A DNA stretch of 64,000 nucleotides from Marinovum sp034669705 (GTDB lineage Bacteria > Pseudomonadota > Alphaproteobacteria > Rhodobacterales > Rhodobacteraceae). Below, piece by piece: positions 51,887-61,388 of the stretch (positions are counted from its first letter, which is position 1; every line of letters starts with the position of its first letter). Below the pieces are notes generated by a model. That model did not search any database and was not told where the DNA came from. It worked only from the letters and a program-made list of their open reading frames with translations. The DNA is taken from positions 51,874-115,873 of the forward strand of contig NZ_JAXMOR010000015.1 of NCBI RefSeq assembly GCF_034669705.1, given 5' to 3'. The position numbers and the translations under genes are program-made.

Positions 51887-52969
51887 ATGACGCTGATCAC
51901 CCCGCAACCCGGGATCATGGAGATCGCCCTCTACGAAGGCGGCAAGTCGCAGATCGCCGGCCGTGACGACGTGCTCAAGCTGTCGTCGAACGAGAATCCT
52001 CTCGGCGTGCCGCCGGCCGCGCAAGAGGCGATGGCGGCGGCGGCGGGGCGGATGCATCTCTATCCCTCGACCGATCACGCCGCCCTGCGCCGCGCCATCG
52101 GCGAGGTCCACGGGCTCGACCCCGACCGGATCATCTGCGGCGTCGGCTCAGACGAAGTGCTGCAATTCGTGACCCAGGGCTTTGCCGGCCCGGGCGACGA
52201 GATCATCCACACCGAGCATGGCTTCTCGATGTACCCGGTGCTGATCCACATGAGCGGCGCCACCCCGGTCTGCGTGTCCGAGACCGACCGCCGGGTCGAT
52301 GTCGACGCCATCCTTGACGCGGTGACCGACCGCACCCGGATCGTGCTGCTCACCAACCCCGGCAACCCCACCGGCACCCGGCTCAGCGACGACGCGCTCA
52401 CGCGGCTGGCCGATGGCCTGCCGGAAAACGTCATCCTGGTGATCGATGCCGCCTATGCGGAATATGCCGAGGGCTACGATGGCGGTGCCCGCCTTGCCAC
52501 CCAGCGGCCCAACGTGCTGATGACGCGGACGTTTTCCAAGATCTACGGGCTCGGCGGGCTGCGTGTCGGCTGGGGCTATGGTCCGCAAGAGATCATTGAC
52601 GTGCTGCGCCGGCTGCGCCAGCCGTTCAACCTGTCGGAACTGCAAATGGCAGCGGCCGAGGCAGCGGTGCGCGATGGCAACTGGATGCGCGACTGCGCCG
52701 CCCTCAACGCCGACCAGCGCGCCCGGCTCACCGGCGCGCTGCGGCAGATGGGCATCGCCTGCGACGACAGCGACGCCAATTTCGTGCTGGCCCGCCTTGC
52801 CGATGAGGCCGAGGCCGCGGCGGCCGACCGGGCGCTGCAATCCGAGGGCATCCTGGTGCGCCGGGTCACCGGCTACGGTTTTCCCGAGGGGCTGCGGATC
52901 ACCGTTGGTGACGCCGACCAGACCGGCCGGGTGATCGCCGCGCTCACGCGCTGGCGGGAGGGCAGCTGA
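51887..52969 (+). CDS. hisC: Histidinol-phosphate aminotransferase
   Basis: 360 residues, PLP class II-type aminotransferase of histidine synthesis; in bacteria with a neighbouring tyrC it may also transaminate aromatic precursors. N-terminal KLSSNENPLGVPPAA, LTNPGNPTG and DAAYAEYAE. The PLP Lys lies in TRTFSKIYGLGGLRVGWGY. ATG at 51887 after GGAAAGGAG. It overlaps tyrC by one base (TGATG), supporting a joint aromatic-amino-acid role. Confidence 0.92.
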   Translation: MTLITPQPGIMEIALYEGGKSQIAGRDDVLKLSSNENPLGVPPAAQEAMAAAAGRMHLYPSTDHAALRRAIGEVHGLDPDRIICGVGSDEVLQFVTQGFAGPGDEIIHTEHGFSMYPVLIHMSGATPVCVSETDRRVDVDAILDAVTDRTRIVLLTNPGNPTGTRLSDDALTRLADGLPENVILVIDAAYAEYAEGYDGGARLATQRPNVLMTRTFSKIYGLGGLRVGWGYGPQEIIDVLRRLRQPFNLSELQMAAAEAAVRDGNWMRDCAALNADQRARLTGALRQMGIACDDSDANFVLARLADEAEAAAADRALQSEGILVRRVTGYGFPEGLRITVGDADQTGRVIAALTRWREGS

Positions 52970-53892
52970 TGGCGCAGGTCTATGGCAAGGTGGCGCTGAT
53001 CGGTCTCGGGCTGATCGCCTCGTCGTTGGCGCATGCCATGCGCCGCGGCGGCGTGGCGGGCGAGATCAGCGGCTATGCCCGCTCCGAGGCCACCCGCGAC
53101 ACCGCTCGGCGGATCGCGCTTTGCGACACGGTCTGCGACAGCGCCGAGGCGGCGGTCATGGATGCCGATCTCATCGTTTTGGCGGTGCCTGTGGGCGCCA
53201 TGGGCGGCGTGGCCGAGGCGATCGCGCCGCATCTGAAACCGGGCGCCACGGTGATCGACGTCGGCTCGGTCAAGGCCGCGGTGGTAGAGGCGGTCGCGCC
53301 GCATATCCCCCACGGCGTGCATTTCGTGCCCAGCCACCCGATGGCCGGCACCGAGCATTCCGGGCCCGAGGCGGGCTTTGCCTCGCTGTTCGACAACCGC
53401 TGGACCCTGATCGTGCCACCCGAGGGCGTTGACATGGCCGCCGTCGAGACGGTCGAGACCTTCTGGCGCGCGCTCGGCGCCAATTGCGAACGCATGGAGG
53501 TCGAGCACCACGACCTGGTCTGCGCCGTGGTCAGCCACATCCCGCACCTGATCGCCTATACCATGGTGGGCGTCGCCGACGACCTGTCGCGGGTCTCCGA
53601 TCAGGAGGTGATCAAGTTCTCCGCCGCCGGTTTCCGCGACTTCACCCGGATCGCCGCCTCCGACCCGACCATGTGGCGCGATGTCTTCCTGACCAACAAG
53701 CAGGCGACGCTCGAGATGCTGGGCCGGTTCACCGAAGAGCTCTTTGCCCTGCAGCGCGCCATCCGCACCGGCGACGGTGAGGAATTGTTCGATTATTTCA
53801 CCCGGACGCGGGCGATCCGCCGTGGTATCATCGAGGCCGGACAGGACACGGACGCCCCCGATTTCGGCCGGGCGAAGAAGCACGACATGTGA
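52969..53892 (+). CDS. tyrC: Prephenate/arogenate (cyclohexadienyl) dehydrogenase
   Basis: 307 residues. Oxidises prephenate or arogenate in tyrosine synthesis. NAD-binding IGLGLIASSLAHAMRRGG is near residue 10; VPSHPMAGTEHSGPEAGFASLF holds the catalytic His/substrate residues; EHHDLVCAVVSHIPHLIAYTMVG is conserved. The C-terminal dimerisation domain is helical. Coupled to hisC by a one-base overlap. Confidence 0.93.
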   Translation: MAQVYGKVALIGLGLIASSLAHAMRRGGVAGEISGYARSEATRDTARRIALCDTVCDSAEAAVMDADLIVLAVPVGAMGGVAEAIAPHLKPGATVIDVGSVKAAVVEAVAPHIPHGVHFVPSHPMAGTEHSGPEAGFASLFDNRWTLIVPPEGVDMAAVETVETFWRALGANCERMEVEHHDLVCAVVSHIPHLIAYTMVGVADDLSRVSDQEVIKFSAAGFRDFTRIAASDPTMWRDVFLTNKQATLEMLGRFTEELFALQRAIRTGDGEELFDYFTRTRAIRRGIIEAGQDTDAPDFGRAKKHDM

Positions 53893-53929
53893 TGTCGGGC
53901 GAGATGTAGGGTAACGAGGGGCAGGTTTC

Positions 53930-54712
53930 ATGCGGCGATTGGCGAGACGGGTTCTGACACGGCTGCTCTTGCCGATGGTGGCCGCGGGGGTGCTTGCCAG
54001 TGCCGCCGGCGCTGCCGCCCCCGAGACCAGCCAGCGGCCGCTGGCGCGGTCGGTCGGCTTCTTTCTCTCCACCATGTCGCCAGTGCAATTGCTGCCGCCA
54101 TTGCCGGCGCGGCCGCTGCGCTCGCCCCGGCCGACGCTGCGCCCCGAGGGGCTGTTGAAAAGGGCCATGGCCCAGCGCGAGCCGCTGCGCGGCCAGCTGT
54201 GCGGCGTGCCCGGGATCGAGGGCGAGGAGATCGGCCCGGTCGCCGGCCGCATTGCCGGCTGCGGCACCGAGCGGGCGGTGCGGGTCTCGGCGGTCTCGGG
54301 GGTGCGGCTCAGCCAGCAGGCGGTGCTGACCTGCGGCACCGCCAAGGCATTGCAGGCCTGGGTCGACATCGGGCTGCGCCCGGCGGTGGGCAAGCTGGGC
54401 GGCGGCGTCGCCGGCCTGCGGGTCGCCGCGCATTATGCCTGCCGCACCCGCAACAACCGCCCCGGCGCCAAAATCAGCGAGCACGGCAAGGCGAGGGCGA
54501 TCGACATCTCCGAGGTCGTGCTGGTCAATGGCGACACGCTCAACGTGCTGCGCGACTGGGGGCGGGGGGCCAAGGGAACGGCGCTGCGCCGGGCGCACAA
54601 GACCGCCTGCGGCACCTTCGGCACCACGCTCGGGCCGGGGTCCGACGGCTATCACGAAGATCATTTCCACTACGATACCGCGCGCCACCGCGGCGGTGCC
54701 TACTGTCGCTGA
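53930..54712 (+). CDS. Extensin-like family protein, secreted
   Basis: 260 residues with an N-terminal signal peptide (about residues 1-28). The extensin-like C domain starts at about residue 80 (LCGVPGIEGEEIGPV). Metal-binding residues like those of LAS-type peptidases are seen in ISEHGKARAIDIS and YHEDHFHYD. Probably a periplasmic protein acting on the cell wall; a peptidoglycan amidase or carboxypeptidase role is inferred. Its last 13 nt overlap the convergent gene at 54700. Confidence 0.85.
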   Translation: MRRLARRVLTRLLLPMVAAGVLASAAGAAAPETSQRPLARSVGFFLSTMSPVQLLPPLPARPLRSPRPTLRPEGLLKRAMAQREPLRGQLCGVPGIEGEEIGPVAGRIAGCGTERAVRVSAVSGVRLSQQAVLTCGTAKALQAWVDIGLRPAVGKLGGGVAGLRVAAHYACRTRNNRPGAKISEHGKARAIDISEVVLVNGDTLNVLRDWGRGAKGTALRRAHKTACGTFGTTLGPGSDGYHEDHFHYDTARHRGGAYCR

Positions 54713-55566
54713 GCCTGCCAGGCGGCGCTTAGCCTGTCGCGCTGGTCTGGCGTGCGCTGCGCCACCGCCAGCGCGCCGATGGTCTCGTCCAGCGTCCCGC
54801 CTGCGCTGGCCTCGGCCCATCGGGTCAGGAGCTGCGCCAGCGCCGCCGTCCGCATGAACTCCGCGTCGGGCATCGGGATGCCGGTGGCGACCTTGCGGGC
54901 CTTGGTGCTGCGCCCTGCCGGCGGACGCAGGTCGAGCGCGCGGGAAAAGACCTGCTGCGCCAGCGTCGCCAGAGCCGCGCGCTGCGCCGGTTCGGTGCCA
55001 TGCCGCCGCGCGACCAGCGCAAAGGCCAGGCAGCGCATTACATTGGCCGAACTGCGGTAGAAGCCGCCGGGCAGGGGCGCATCGAGATGGTGCCGGGCGG
55101 CTGCCAGGGCCTCGTCCATCAGCTCGGAGAGCAGCGCGCCGTCGCCCAGCATCAGCGCCGCGTTGAGCCCGACGTAGGCTCTTGAAAACGTGACGTGGCA
55201 ACGATCCTGCCGGATGTCGTCGCTTGGGGGAAACCCGGCGATCTCGGGGCCCAGGGCCAGCAGCGCCGGCAGGCCCGCTGAGAGCGCGGCCGCGTCGCCC
55301 AGTTCCAGCGCCTTGTGGCTGCGGGCGATGCGGGCATTGGCGCGGTGATGCGCGGCGAGGCCGGGCAGGGCGGCGATAGCGTCAAACAGGGCGATCTGAT
55401 CGTCGAGGGCGGCAGGCCGGGCGCGGGCGGAATAAAGCACCGAACCCGCGGCCCGGTTCATCTGCGCGGCCGGCAGGGCCCTGAGCCGCGCAATGGCCTG
55501 TTCGACCGGGAGCGCGCCGAGGTCCGGCAGCGCGCCCGCGGATTTGCCAAAGCCGAACAGGCCCAC
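54700..55566 (-). CDS. Conserved hypothetical, helical repeat-like protein
   Basis: 288 residues, alanine-rich and largely helical by inspection; no domain recognised. MGLFGFGKSAGALPDLGALP starts it. Conserved-looking segments are DRCHVTFSRAYVGLNAALMLGD and SSANVMRCLAFALV. It lies 5 bp behind ppaC on the same strand, so it is probably co-transcribed with it. The family and function are unknown. Confidence 0.62.
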   Translation of the reverse strand: MGLFGFGKSAGALPDLGALPVEQAIARLRALPAAQMNRAAGSVLYSARARPAALDDQIALFDAIAALPGLAAHHRANARIARSHKALELGDAAALSAGLPALLALGPEIAGFPPSDDIRQDRCHVTFSRAYVGLNAALMLGDGALLSELMDEALAAARHHLDAPLPGGFYRSSANVMRCLAFALVARRHGTEPAQRAALATLAQQVFSRALDLRPPAGRSTKARKVATGIPMPDAEFMRTAALAQLLTRWAEASAGGTLDETIGALAVAQRTPDQRDRLSAAWQAQRQ

Positions 55567-55571
55567 GGCGA

Positions 55572-56492
55572 TCAGACCTTGAGGTTCGGAATGATCTGCT
55601 TCTTGCGGCTGACCACGCCGGGCAGGACCAGCGTGTCACCCGTGGCCTCGGCGTCAAAGCTCTTGGCGGCGACGGACTTCACAAGGTCGTTGGGCACCAG
55701 CAGGGTGGATTGCTCGTTCAGGATGTCGACGACAAACAGCAGCACCTGATCGACGCCGTCTTCCTTGGCCACATCCTCCATCGAGCGCATCAGGCTGTCC
55801 TTGCGGTCGAGCACGATCTTGGGCGAGGTGGTTTCCAGCACCGAGACGCGGAACTTGGTGTCGCCGACGGCATATTCCTTGCTGTCCATCCGCAAGAGCT
55901 CGGCATCGGTAAACGCCGAGACATCGGATTTCGCGGCAAACATCTTCTCGGCCAGATCGGCGATATCGACGCCCAGGTCCTTGGCCAGCGCATGGGCGAT
56001 TGCGGTGTCTTCCTGCGTCGTGGTGGGCGAGCGGAATTCCAGCGTGTCGGAGAGGATGCACGACAGCATCGCGCCCTTGATCGCCTTGGGCGCCTGCGCG
56101 AGGTCGTCTCCGATCATCTTGTACATGAGGGTGGCGGTGCAGGCGAGCGGCTCGATGCGGATGTCGATCGGGCCCTTGGTTTCCAGCCCGCCGACCAGCT
56201 TGTGGTGGTCGATGATCGCCTGGATGTCGGCGTCGTTGATCCCCTCGGGAAGTTCCGCCGGGTTGTTGGTGTCGACGATCACCACCGGAGCACCGGCCTC
56301 GACGCCCGAGATGATCTCGGGCTTGTCGAGACCCCAGTGCTGCAGCACGAAGGCGGCCTCGGTGTTGGGTTCGCCCAGCAGCTTGGCCTCGGCCGGGGTG
56401 CCCTTGATCTCGGAGAGATACCAGGCCCAGACGAGGGGGGCGCCGGTGGAATCGGTGTCGGGAGATTTGTGGCCGAAAACCTGGATGGTCAT
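55572..56492 (-). CDS. ppaC: Manganese-dependent inorganic pyrophosphatase
   Basis: 306 residues, DHH family II pyrophosphatase that hydrolyses PPi from biosynthetic reactions. Motifs are VFGHKSPDTDSTGAPLVWA, VIVDTNNPAELPEG, IIDHHKLVGG and the C-terminal VSRKKQIIPNL. AAGGACG ribosome site. Possibly in a four-gene minus-strand unit: UDG-like, SseB, ppaC, hypothetical. Confidence 0.95.
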   Translation of the reverse strand: MTIQVFGHKSPDTDSTGAPLVWAWYLSEIKGTPAEAKLLGEPNTEAAFVLQHWGLDKPEIISGVEAGAPVVIVDTNNPAELPEGINDADIQAIIDHHKLVGGLETKGPIDIRIEPLACTATLMYKMIGDDLAQAPKAIKGAMLSCILSDTLEFRSPTTTQEDTAIAHALAKDLGVDIADLAEKMFAAKSDVSAFTDAELLRMDSKEYAVGDTKFRVSVLETTSPKIVLDRKDSLMRSMEDVAKEDGVDQVLLFVVDILNEQSTLLVPNDLVKSVAAKSFDAEATGDTLVLPGVVSRKKQIIPNLKV

Positions 56493-56584
56493 GAATGTCG
56501 TCCTTGGAAACGTGGGGGTTGCCGCCTTATAGGCGGCGGGCTCTGGCTTGTCACGGGGGGCGGGTGCGGCGGTGCGCCCCCGGC

Positions 56585-57370
56585 TCAGCGCAGGATCGGC
56601 GGCTTGTCGGGGTCGCTGCCCGGGGCCGGGCGGGCCTCGGCCTCGGGCGGTTTCGGCAGGTCGAAGCGCAGCCCATGGCGTGCCAGCCGCGCCGCCATCG
56701 GATCGGAGGCGGCAAAGAAGGCCACGTCGAGCGCCGCCGCCTCAAGCCCCGAGAAAGTCAGCGCCTCGTTGATCGCCAGCGCCAGCGCCGGCTCGGCCCC
56801 CGGGGCGGCCTCGACAAAGCCCAGCAGGTGGCCCCGCGCGCCGCCCTCGTAGGTGACGCCGGCGAGATAGGCAAAACGCGCCAGCCCGCCGGCCGCCGCC
56901 AGCTTGGCATCGAGCGCGGTCAGCAGCGCATCGGGCAGGCCCCGCGGCGCGGTGATCTCCTCGGGCCGCGCCTCGGCCTCGGCCGGGCCGCCAGAGAGCG
57001 TCTCGGCCAGCCAGTCGACCGCCTCTGGCGGGATCAGGATTTGCGACGGCGCCACCTCTGGGTTGACCGCAAGTCCGATGCCCTGACCCGTCAGCATGCC
57101 GGCAATCGCCCGCCCCGAGAGCGCCACATAGGGCGAAATCCGGCCGGTGAACTGCGCCAGCCGCTCCTCGCGGTCAAACACCAGCACAAAGCGGGCGTCG
57201 GCCACGTCGAAGAGCTCGGGCTCGACCGCCTCGCCATCGGGATCGCGTGCCAGCAGCAGAAAGACCTCGCCATCGGCCAGCCTCTCGTAGAACCGCAGGC
57301 GGGCGGCTTCGTCTTCGGGCGCGGCCTCCATCGCGGCATGGGCCAGATCGAGCGGCGTGGGATCGGTCAT
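56585..57370 (-). CDS. SseB family protein
   Basis: 261 residues. N-terminal SseB-like domain with ARLRFYERLADGEVFLLLAR, VLVFDREERLAQFTG and LAVNPEVAPSQILIPPEAVDWL. The C-terminal half YLAGVTYEGGARGHLLGFVE...INEALTFSGLEAAALDVAFF is also typical. The family has an unclear role; some members are type III secretion-related, others housekeeping. No secretion genes are nearby, so a housekeeping role is more likely. Confidence 0.83.
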   Translation of the reverse strand: MTDPTPLDLAHAAMEAAPEDEAARLRFYERLADGEVFLLLARDPDGEAVEPELFDVADARFVLVFDREERLAQFTGRISPYVALSGRAIAGMLTGQGIGLAVNPEVAPSQILIPPEAVDWLAETLSGGPAEAEARPEEITAPRGLPDALLTALDAKLAAAGGLARFAYLAGVTYEGGARGHLLGFVEAAPGAEPALALAINEALTFSGLEAAALDVAFFAASDPMAARLARHGLRFDLPKPPEAEARPAPGSDPDKPPILR

Positions 57371-57451
57371 CTCGGCATCTCCTTGGCCCGGACGGGGCTC
57401 GCCCGGGTGCGTTGCTCTCGGGTATTGCGCTGCGCGCCCGGTGGCAAGGCC

Positions 57452-58039
57452 TCAGCCCGCCAGCACCGCGCGCACCCGGCGCTGCAGCTCGGGCACCAGC
57501 TCGGTCTCGAACCAGGGGTTCTTCTTCAGCCAGGCGGTGTTGCGCCACGAGGGATGCGGCAGCGGGATCGTGTTCTCGGGCGCATCGCGCCAGTTGCGCA
57601 CCACCTCGGTCACCGGCCGCCGCGTGCTCAGATGCCAGCGCTGGGCATGGCCGCCGATCAGCAGCTTGAGCCGCAGGTCGGGCATCACCGCCATGGCCCG
57701 CGCATGCCATGTTTTCGCACAGAGCGGCGGCGGAGGCAGGTCGCTGCCCTTGGCGTCATAGCCGGGAAAGCAGAAGCTGTTGGGCAGGATGCCGATCCGG
57801 CTGCGGTCGTAGAACGTGTCCTTGTCGACGCCCAGCCAGTCGCGCAGCCGGTCGCCCGAGCGGTCCCAGAACGGCATGCCGGCCTCGTGTACCCTGAGCC
57901 CCGGTGCCTGGCTGGCAATCAGCAGACGCGCCTCGGGCGCGAACCAGACCACCGGGCGCGGGGCATGGCGGGTCCGGGTCGCGGCGAAGCGCTCGGCGCA
58001 GAGCCGGCAGGCAGAGATATCGGTGGCGAGATCGCTCAT
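57452..58039 (-). CDS. Uracil-DNA glycosylase family protein
   Basis: 195 residues, UDG-superfamily fold. LLIASQAPGLRVHEAGMPFWDRSGDRLRDWLG is split over residues 33-65 and resembles the motif I/active loop. PLPHPSWRNTAWLKKNPW gives the C-terminal HPS motif. The N-terminal CRLCAERF pair suggests a metal site, but the full FeS set of family 4 UDGs is not obvious, so catalysis is uncertain. The ATG at 58039 is chosen for family length. It is divergent from tctC. Confidence 0.78.
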   Translation of the reverse strand: MSDLATDISACRLCAERFAATRTRHAPRPVVWFAPEARLLIASQAPGLRVHEAGMPFWDRSGDRLRDWLGVDKDTFYDRSRIGILPNSFCFPGYDAKGSDLPPPPLCAKTWHARAMAVMPDLRLKLLIGGHAQRWHLSTRRPVTEVVRNWRDAPENTIPLPHPSWRNTAWLKKNPWFETELVPELQRRVRAVLAG

Positions 58040-58132
58040 GAGGGCATAGATAGGCGCCGCCGCGGTGCGCGCAAGCCGGCCGGCCGGTCTCTGCCCGGCA
58101 GACCCCGGGAGCGTCACGTCACATGCGGCTTC

Positions 58133-58160
58133 TTGCATCGGCTTACCCCGGTGTTAACCT
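58133..58160 (+). promoter_or_regulatory. Probable tctCBA promoter
   Basis: TTGCAT (58133-58138) and TAACCT (58155-58160) with a 16-nt spacer, about 50 nt before the tctC ATG. Confidence 0.5.
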
Positions 58161-58211
58161 TCGGGCAGGGCAGGCGCCTGTCCCATTTCAACGATCCTTG
58201 GGAGGACATTT

Positions 58212-59213
58212 ATGAAACGCGTTATCATCGGCGCCCTCGGTGCGCTTGCACTGACCGCGACCACCGCGGCGGCGGAGTACCCGGAAAAGGAAATTCAGGG
58301 CATCATCCAGTGGGGGGCCGGCGGCTCGACCGACACGGTGATGCGCGCGGTCACGCCGCATGCCGAAGAGGTTCTGGGCGGCACCGTGGTCATGCAGAAC
58401 ATGACCGGCGCGGTCGGCGCCATCGCGCTCAACCATGTCGCCGGCGCCGACGCCGACGGCTACACCCTGCTGATGGGCGCGGAAAACCCGATGCTCTACA
58501 AGATCATGGGTCTGGGCGACAAGGATTACAACGAGTTCATCCCGATCTCGCTGCTGGCCCGCGGCACGCCGATCCTTGTGGCCAACAAGGACGCGCCCTT
58601 CGACGATTACGCCGGCATGATGGAGCATATCCGCGCCAACCCCGGCGAGGTCCGCTTTGGCGCCACCGGCCCCGGCGGGCTGCCCTCGGTGATCACGGCG
58701 ATGATCGACTCGGTCGAGGGCGGGCTCGACGTGATCGCGGTGCCCTATGACGGTGACGGTCCGGCGCTGACCGGCTTGCAGGGCGGGGCGGTCGATGTGA
58801 TGCCCGCGGTGCTGGGCGTCGCCATCGAAGGCATCCGCGCCGGCAACATGAAGCCGCTGGCGATCTTCGACGTCGAGACGCACGAAAAGCTTCCCGATGT
58901 GCCGCCGGTGACCGAGTTCAACGAGGCCTACAACACTTACCTGCCGTGGGGGCCGTTCTTTGGCGTCTTCGTGCCGAACGGAACGCCTGACGGGGTGGTG
59001 GCCAAGCTGTCGGAGGCCTATGCTGCCGGCGTCGCGCATCCCGACTTCGTCTCGCTGATGGAGGATCGCGGCTTTACCCTGATGGGCATCTCCGGCGACG
59101 CGGCGCGCGACTTTCTGACCAAGTGGCAGCAGAGCACCGCCTGGCTGTTGCAGGATGCCGGTCACACCAAAGCCTCGCCCGAGACGTTCGGCATCGCCCG
59201 TCCCGGCGAGTGA
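58212..59213 (+). CDS. tctC: Tripartite tricarboxylate transporter substrate-binding protein (Bug/TctC)
   Basis: 333 residues with a signal peptide (RVIIGALGALALTATTAAA). The mature protein starts EYPEKEIQGIIQWGAGGSTDTVMRA, the classical Bug-family start. It continues with NMTGAVGAIALNHVAGADADGYTLL and FGATGPGGLPSVITAMI. Periplasmic ligand receptor of the TctABC secondary transporter. GGGAGGAC ribosome site. The ligand is unknown; the adjoining aroQ and shikimate-dehydrogenase remnant hint at a dehydroquinate/shikimate-like acid. Confidence 0.93.
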   Translation: MKRVIIGALGALALTATTAAAEYPEKEIQGIIQWGAGGSTDTVMRAVTPHAEEVLGGTVVMQNMTGAVGAIALNHVAGADADGYTLLMGAENPMLYKIMGLGDKDYNEFIPISLLARGTPILVANKDAPFDDYAGMMEHIRANPGEVRFGATGPGGLPSVITAMIDSVEGGLDVIAVPYDGDGPALTGLQGGAVDVMPAVLGVAIEGIRAGNMKPLAIFDVETHEKLPDVPPVTEFNEAYNTYLPWGPFFGVFVPNGTPDGVVAKLSEAYAAGVAHPDFVSLMEDRGFTLMGISGDAARDFLTKWQQSTAWLLQDAGHTKASPETFGIARPGE

Positions 59214-59249
59214 TCGCCTGACCGGCCTTCCCCGCCTGCGTAGAACCGG

Positions 59250-59282
59250 CGCCGCGCGTTCAGCTGATGCGCGGCGTCTTTC
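59250..59282 (+). terminator. Intercistronic hairpin between tctC and tctB
   Basis: CGCCGCGC (59250-59257) pairs with GCGCGGCG (59269-59276), followed by TCTTTC. It probably attenuates transcription so that the binding protein is made in excess over the membrane subunits. Confidence 0.65.
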
Positions 59283-59313
59283 ACGTCACGCGCGGCCTTT
59301 CTGAAAGGATACC

Positions 59314-59883
59314 ATGCCCCATATCGATCCCGAACATCACGACGGCACCTCCGACGCCACCCCCGGCGGCGTGCCTGACCGGCGCCGGCCCGGAGAGCTG
59401 GCCTTCGCCGGGGTGATGCTGGCCGCCAGCCTCGGCCTCTTGTGGAGCGCCTACGGCATCTCCGGTTTCGAGGCGTTGTCGGGTGCCGGATCGGTGCCGA
59501 TGGCCACGACATTCGTGATGGTGGTGGCATCGGGGATGGTGCTGGTCAAGACCGCCCGCCTGCCGCTCGACCGTGCCGAGACGCTGGCCCGCGATATCTT
59601 GCCACCGGTGGTCGTGCTCTTTGCCGGGGCCTTGGTGCTTTACGGCATCCTGTTGAAGCCGCTGGGCTTCCTGCCGACCTCGGCGCTGTTCCTGGTGGTC
59701 GCCGTCAAGGCCCTCGCAAAACGCGGCTGGCTCTGGACGCTGGGCGTCGCGTTCTCCAGCCTGGTGGTGATCTGGCTGATCTTCCGCATCGTCTTTTCGG
59801 TGCTGATGCCCGCCGGCATCCTGCCAGAGGCCGAGGTCATCCAGATCTTCCGCGACCTGTTGCAGGGAGAGACCCGGCAATGA
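59314..59883 (+). CDS. tctB: TctB family small membrane subunit
   Basis: 189 residues; a polar N-terminal tail then four hydrophobic helices (from LAFAGVMLAASLGLLWSAYG onward, ending FSSLVVIWLIFRIVFSVLMPAGILP). Small membrane component of the TctABC transporter. AAAGGA ribosome site. Its stop overlaps tctA as ATGA. Confidence 0.9.
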   Translation: MPHIDPEHHDGTSDATPGGVPDRRRPGELAFAGVMLAASLGLLWSAYGISGFEALSGAGSVPMATTFVMVVASGMVLVKTARLPLDRAETLARDILPPVVVLFAGALVLYGILLKPLGFLPTSALFLVVAVKALAKRGWLWTLGVAFSSLVVIWLIFRIVFSVLMPAGILPEAEVIQIFRDLLQGETRQ

Positions 59884-61388
59884 GCGCGCTGATGGATTTC
59901 CTCACCGTCTTTTCGCAACCGCAACTGCTCTTGCTGGTGGGTCTGGGCACTTTCGCCGGGGTCTATGTCGGCGCCATTCCGGGCCTGTCGGTCACCATGG
60001 CGGTGTCGATCCTGATCTCCTTCACCTTCTCCTGGGATGTCTACCCTGCGATCTCGTTGATGATCGGCATCTACATGGGCGGGGTCTATGGCGGCTCGCG
60101 CACCGCGATCCTGCTCAACATTCCCGGCGCGCCCTCGGCCATCGCCACCGCGCTTGACGGCTACCCGATGGCCAAGCGCGGCGAAGCGGGCGAGGCCATC
60201 GGCGTCACCACCGTCATGAGCTTCATCGGCGGCTTCATCGGCATCGGCGTGCTGGCCCTGGCCGCGCCGCTGGTCAGTGACTTCGCGCTGACCTTCCAGC
60301 CGCGCGACTACATGCTCCTGGCGATCCTCGGCATCCTGCTGGTCGGCTCGCTGTCGCAGGGCAGCCTCGTCAAGGGCATCTTCGCCGGTGCCCTCGGCAT
60401 CGCCATCGGCGCCGTCGGCCGCGACCCGCTGACCTTTGCCGAGCGCTTCACCTTCGACTTCCAGATCCTCGAAGGCGGCATCTCCTTCATTGCCGTCATG
60501 ATCGGCATGTTCGGCGTCTCGGAGGCGCTGGCACAGCTGCATCACGTCGACAAGGACGCGGTGCGCCAGAACATCACCCGAATCGTGCCCTCGCTGGCGA
60601 CGGTCCGCAAACACCTGCCGCTGAGCCTTCAGACCTCCACCATCGGCGTCACCATCGGCGCGCTGCCCGGCACCGGCGGCGACATCGCGGCGCTGATGGC
60701 CTATGACCACGCCAAACGCGTCACCAAGAACCCCGAGCGCCAGTTCGGCGAGGGGGCGATAGAGGGCCTCGTGGCCCCGGAGACCGCCAACAACGCCGCC
60801 GTGGGCGGTGCCTTCATCCCGATGATGACGCTGGGCATCCCCGGCGACGCGGTGACCGCGATCATGATCGGCGCGCTCTTCATCCACGGGCTGAACCCCG
60901 GCCCGATGCTGATGATCGACCAGCCCGACATGTTCTGGTTCATCGTCGGGGCGCTGGTGACCGCCAACTGCTTCATGCTGCTCTTCGGCCTGACCGGCAT
61001 CAAGCTCTTCACCAGGATCGTCGAGATGCCGCGCGCGGTGCTGATCCCGCTGATCATGCTGCTGTCGATCGTCGGCGCCTACGCGGTGAACAATTCAATC
61101 ACCGACGTCTACTGGATGCTGGGGTTCGGCGTCTTCGGCTATTTCATGCGCCACTACGGCTATCCGCTGGGGCCGGTCATCCTCGGGGTGATCCTGTCGC
61201 GGCTGCTGGATGACAACTGGCGCCGGGCGATCATCTCGGAACGCGAGGACCTTGGCCGTTTGTTCGAGGGTATCGTGACGAGCCCGCTGTCGCTGGTGCT
61301 GTTCACCGCGGTGATCCTGATCTTCGTCTCGCAGACCCCGCTCTGGACCCGCGCCAAGGCCCACCTCTTCAAGCGGGCCCGCACATGA
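59880..61388 (+). CDS. tctA: TctA family large permease subunit
   Basis: 502 residues, about twelve hydrophobic segments. Typical features are FAGVYVGAIPGLSVTMAVSI, GGVYGGSRTAILLNIPGAPSA and the second repeat IGALPGTGGDIAALMAYDHAKR, with ETANNAAVGGAFIPMMTLGIPGDA split over the central loop. It moves the tricarboxylate-like substrate with a cation gradient. Complete. Its stop overlaps the ATG of the decayed shikimate-dehydrogenase-like frame (ATGA at 61385-61388). Confidence 0.95.
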   Translation: MSALMDFLTVFSQPQLLLLVGLGTFAGVYVGAIPGLSVTMAVSILISFTFSWDVYPAISLMIGIYMGGVYGGSRTAILLNIPGAPSAIATALDGYPMAKRGEAGEAIGVTTVMSFIGGFIGIGVLALAAPLVSDFALTFQPRDYMLLAILGILLVGSLSQGSLVKGIFAGALGIAIGAVGRDPLTFAERFTFDFQILEGGISFIAVMIGMFGVSEALAQLHHVDKDAVRQNITRIVPSLATVRKHLPLSLQTSTIGVTIGALPGTGGDIAALMAYDHAKRVTKNPERQFGEGAIEGLVAPETANNAAVGGAFIPMMTLGIPGDAVTAIMIGALFIHGLNPGPMLMIDQPDMFWFIVGALVTANCFMLLFGLTGIKLFTRIVEMPRAVLIPLIMLLSIVGAYAVNNSITDVYWMLGFGVFGYFMRHYGYPLGPVILGVILSRLLDDNWRRAIISEREDLGRLFEGIVTSPLSLVLFTAVILIFVSQTPLWTRAKAHLFKRART

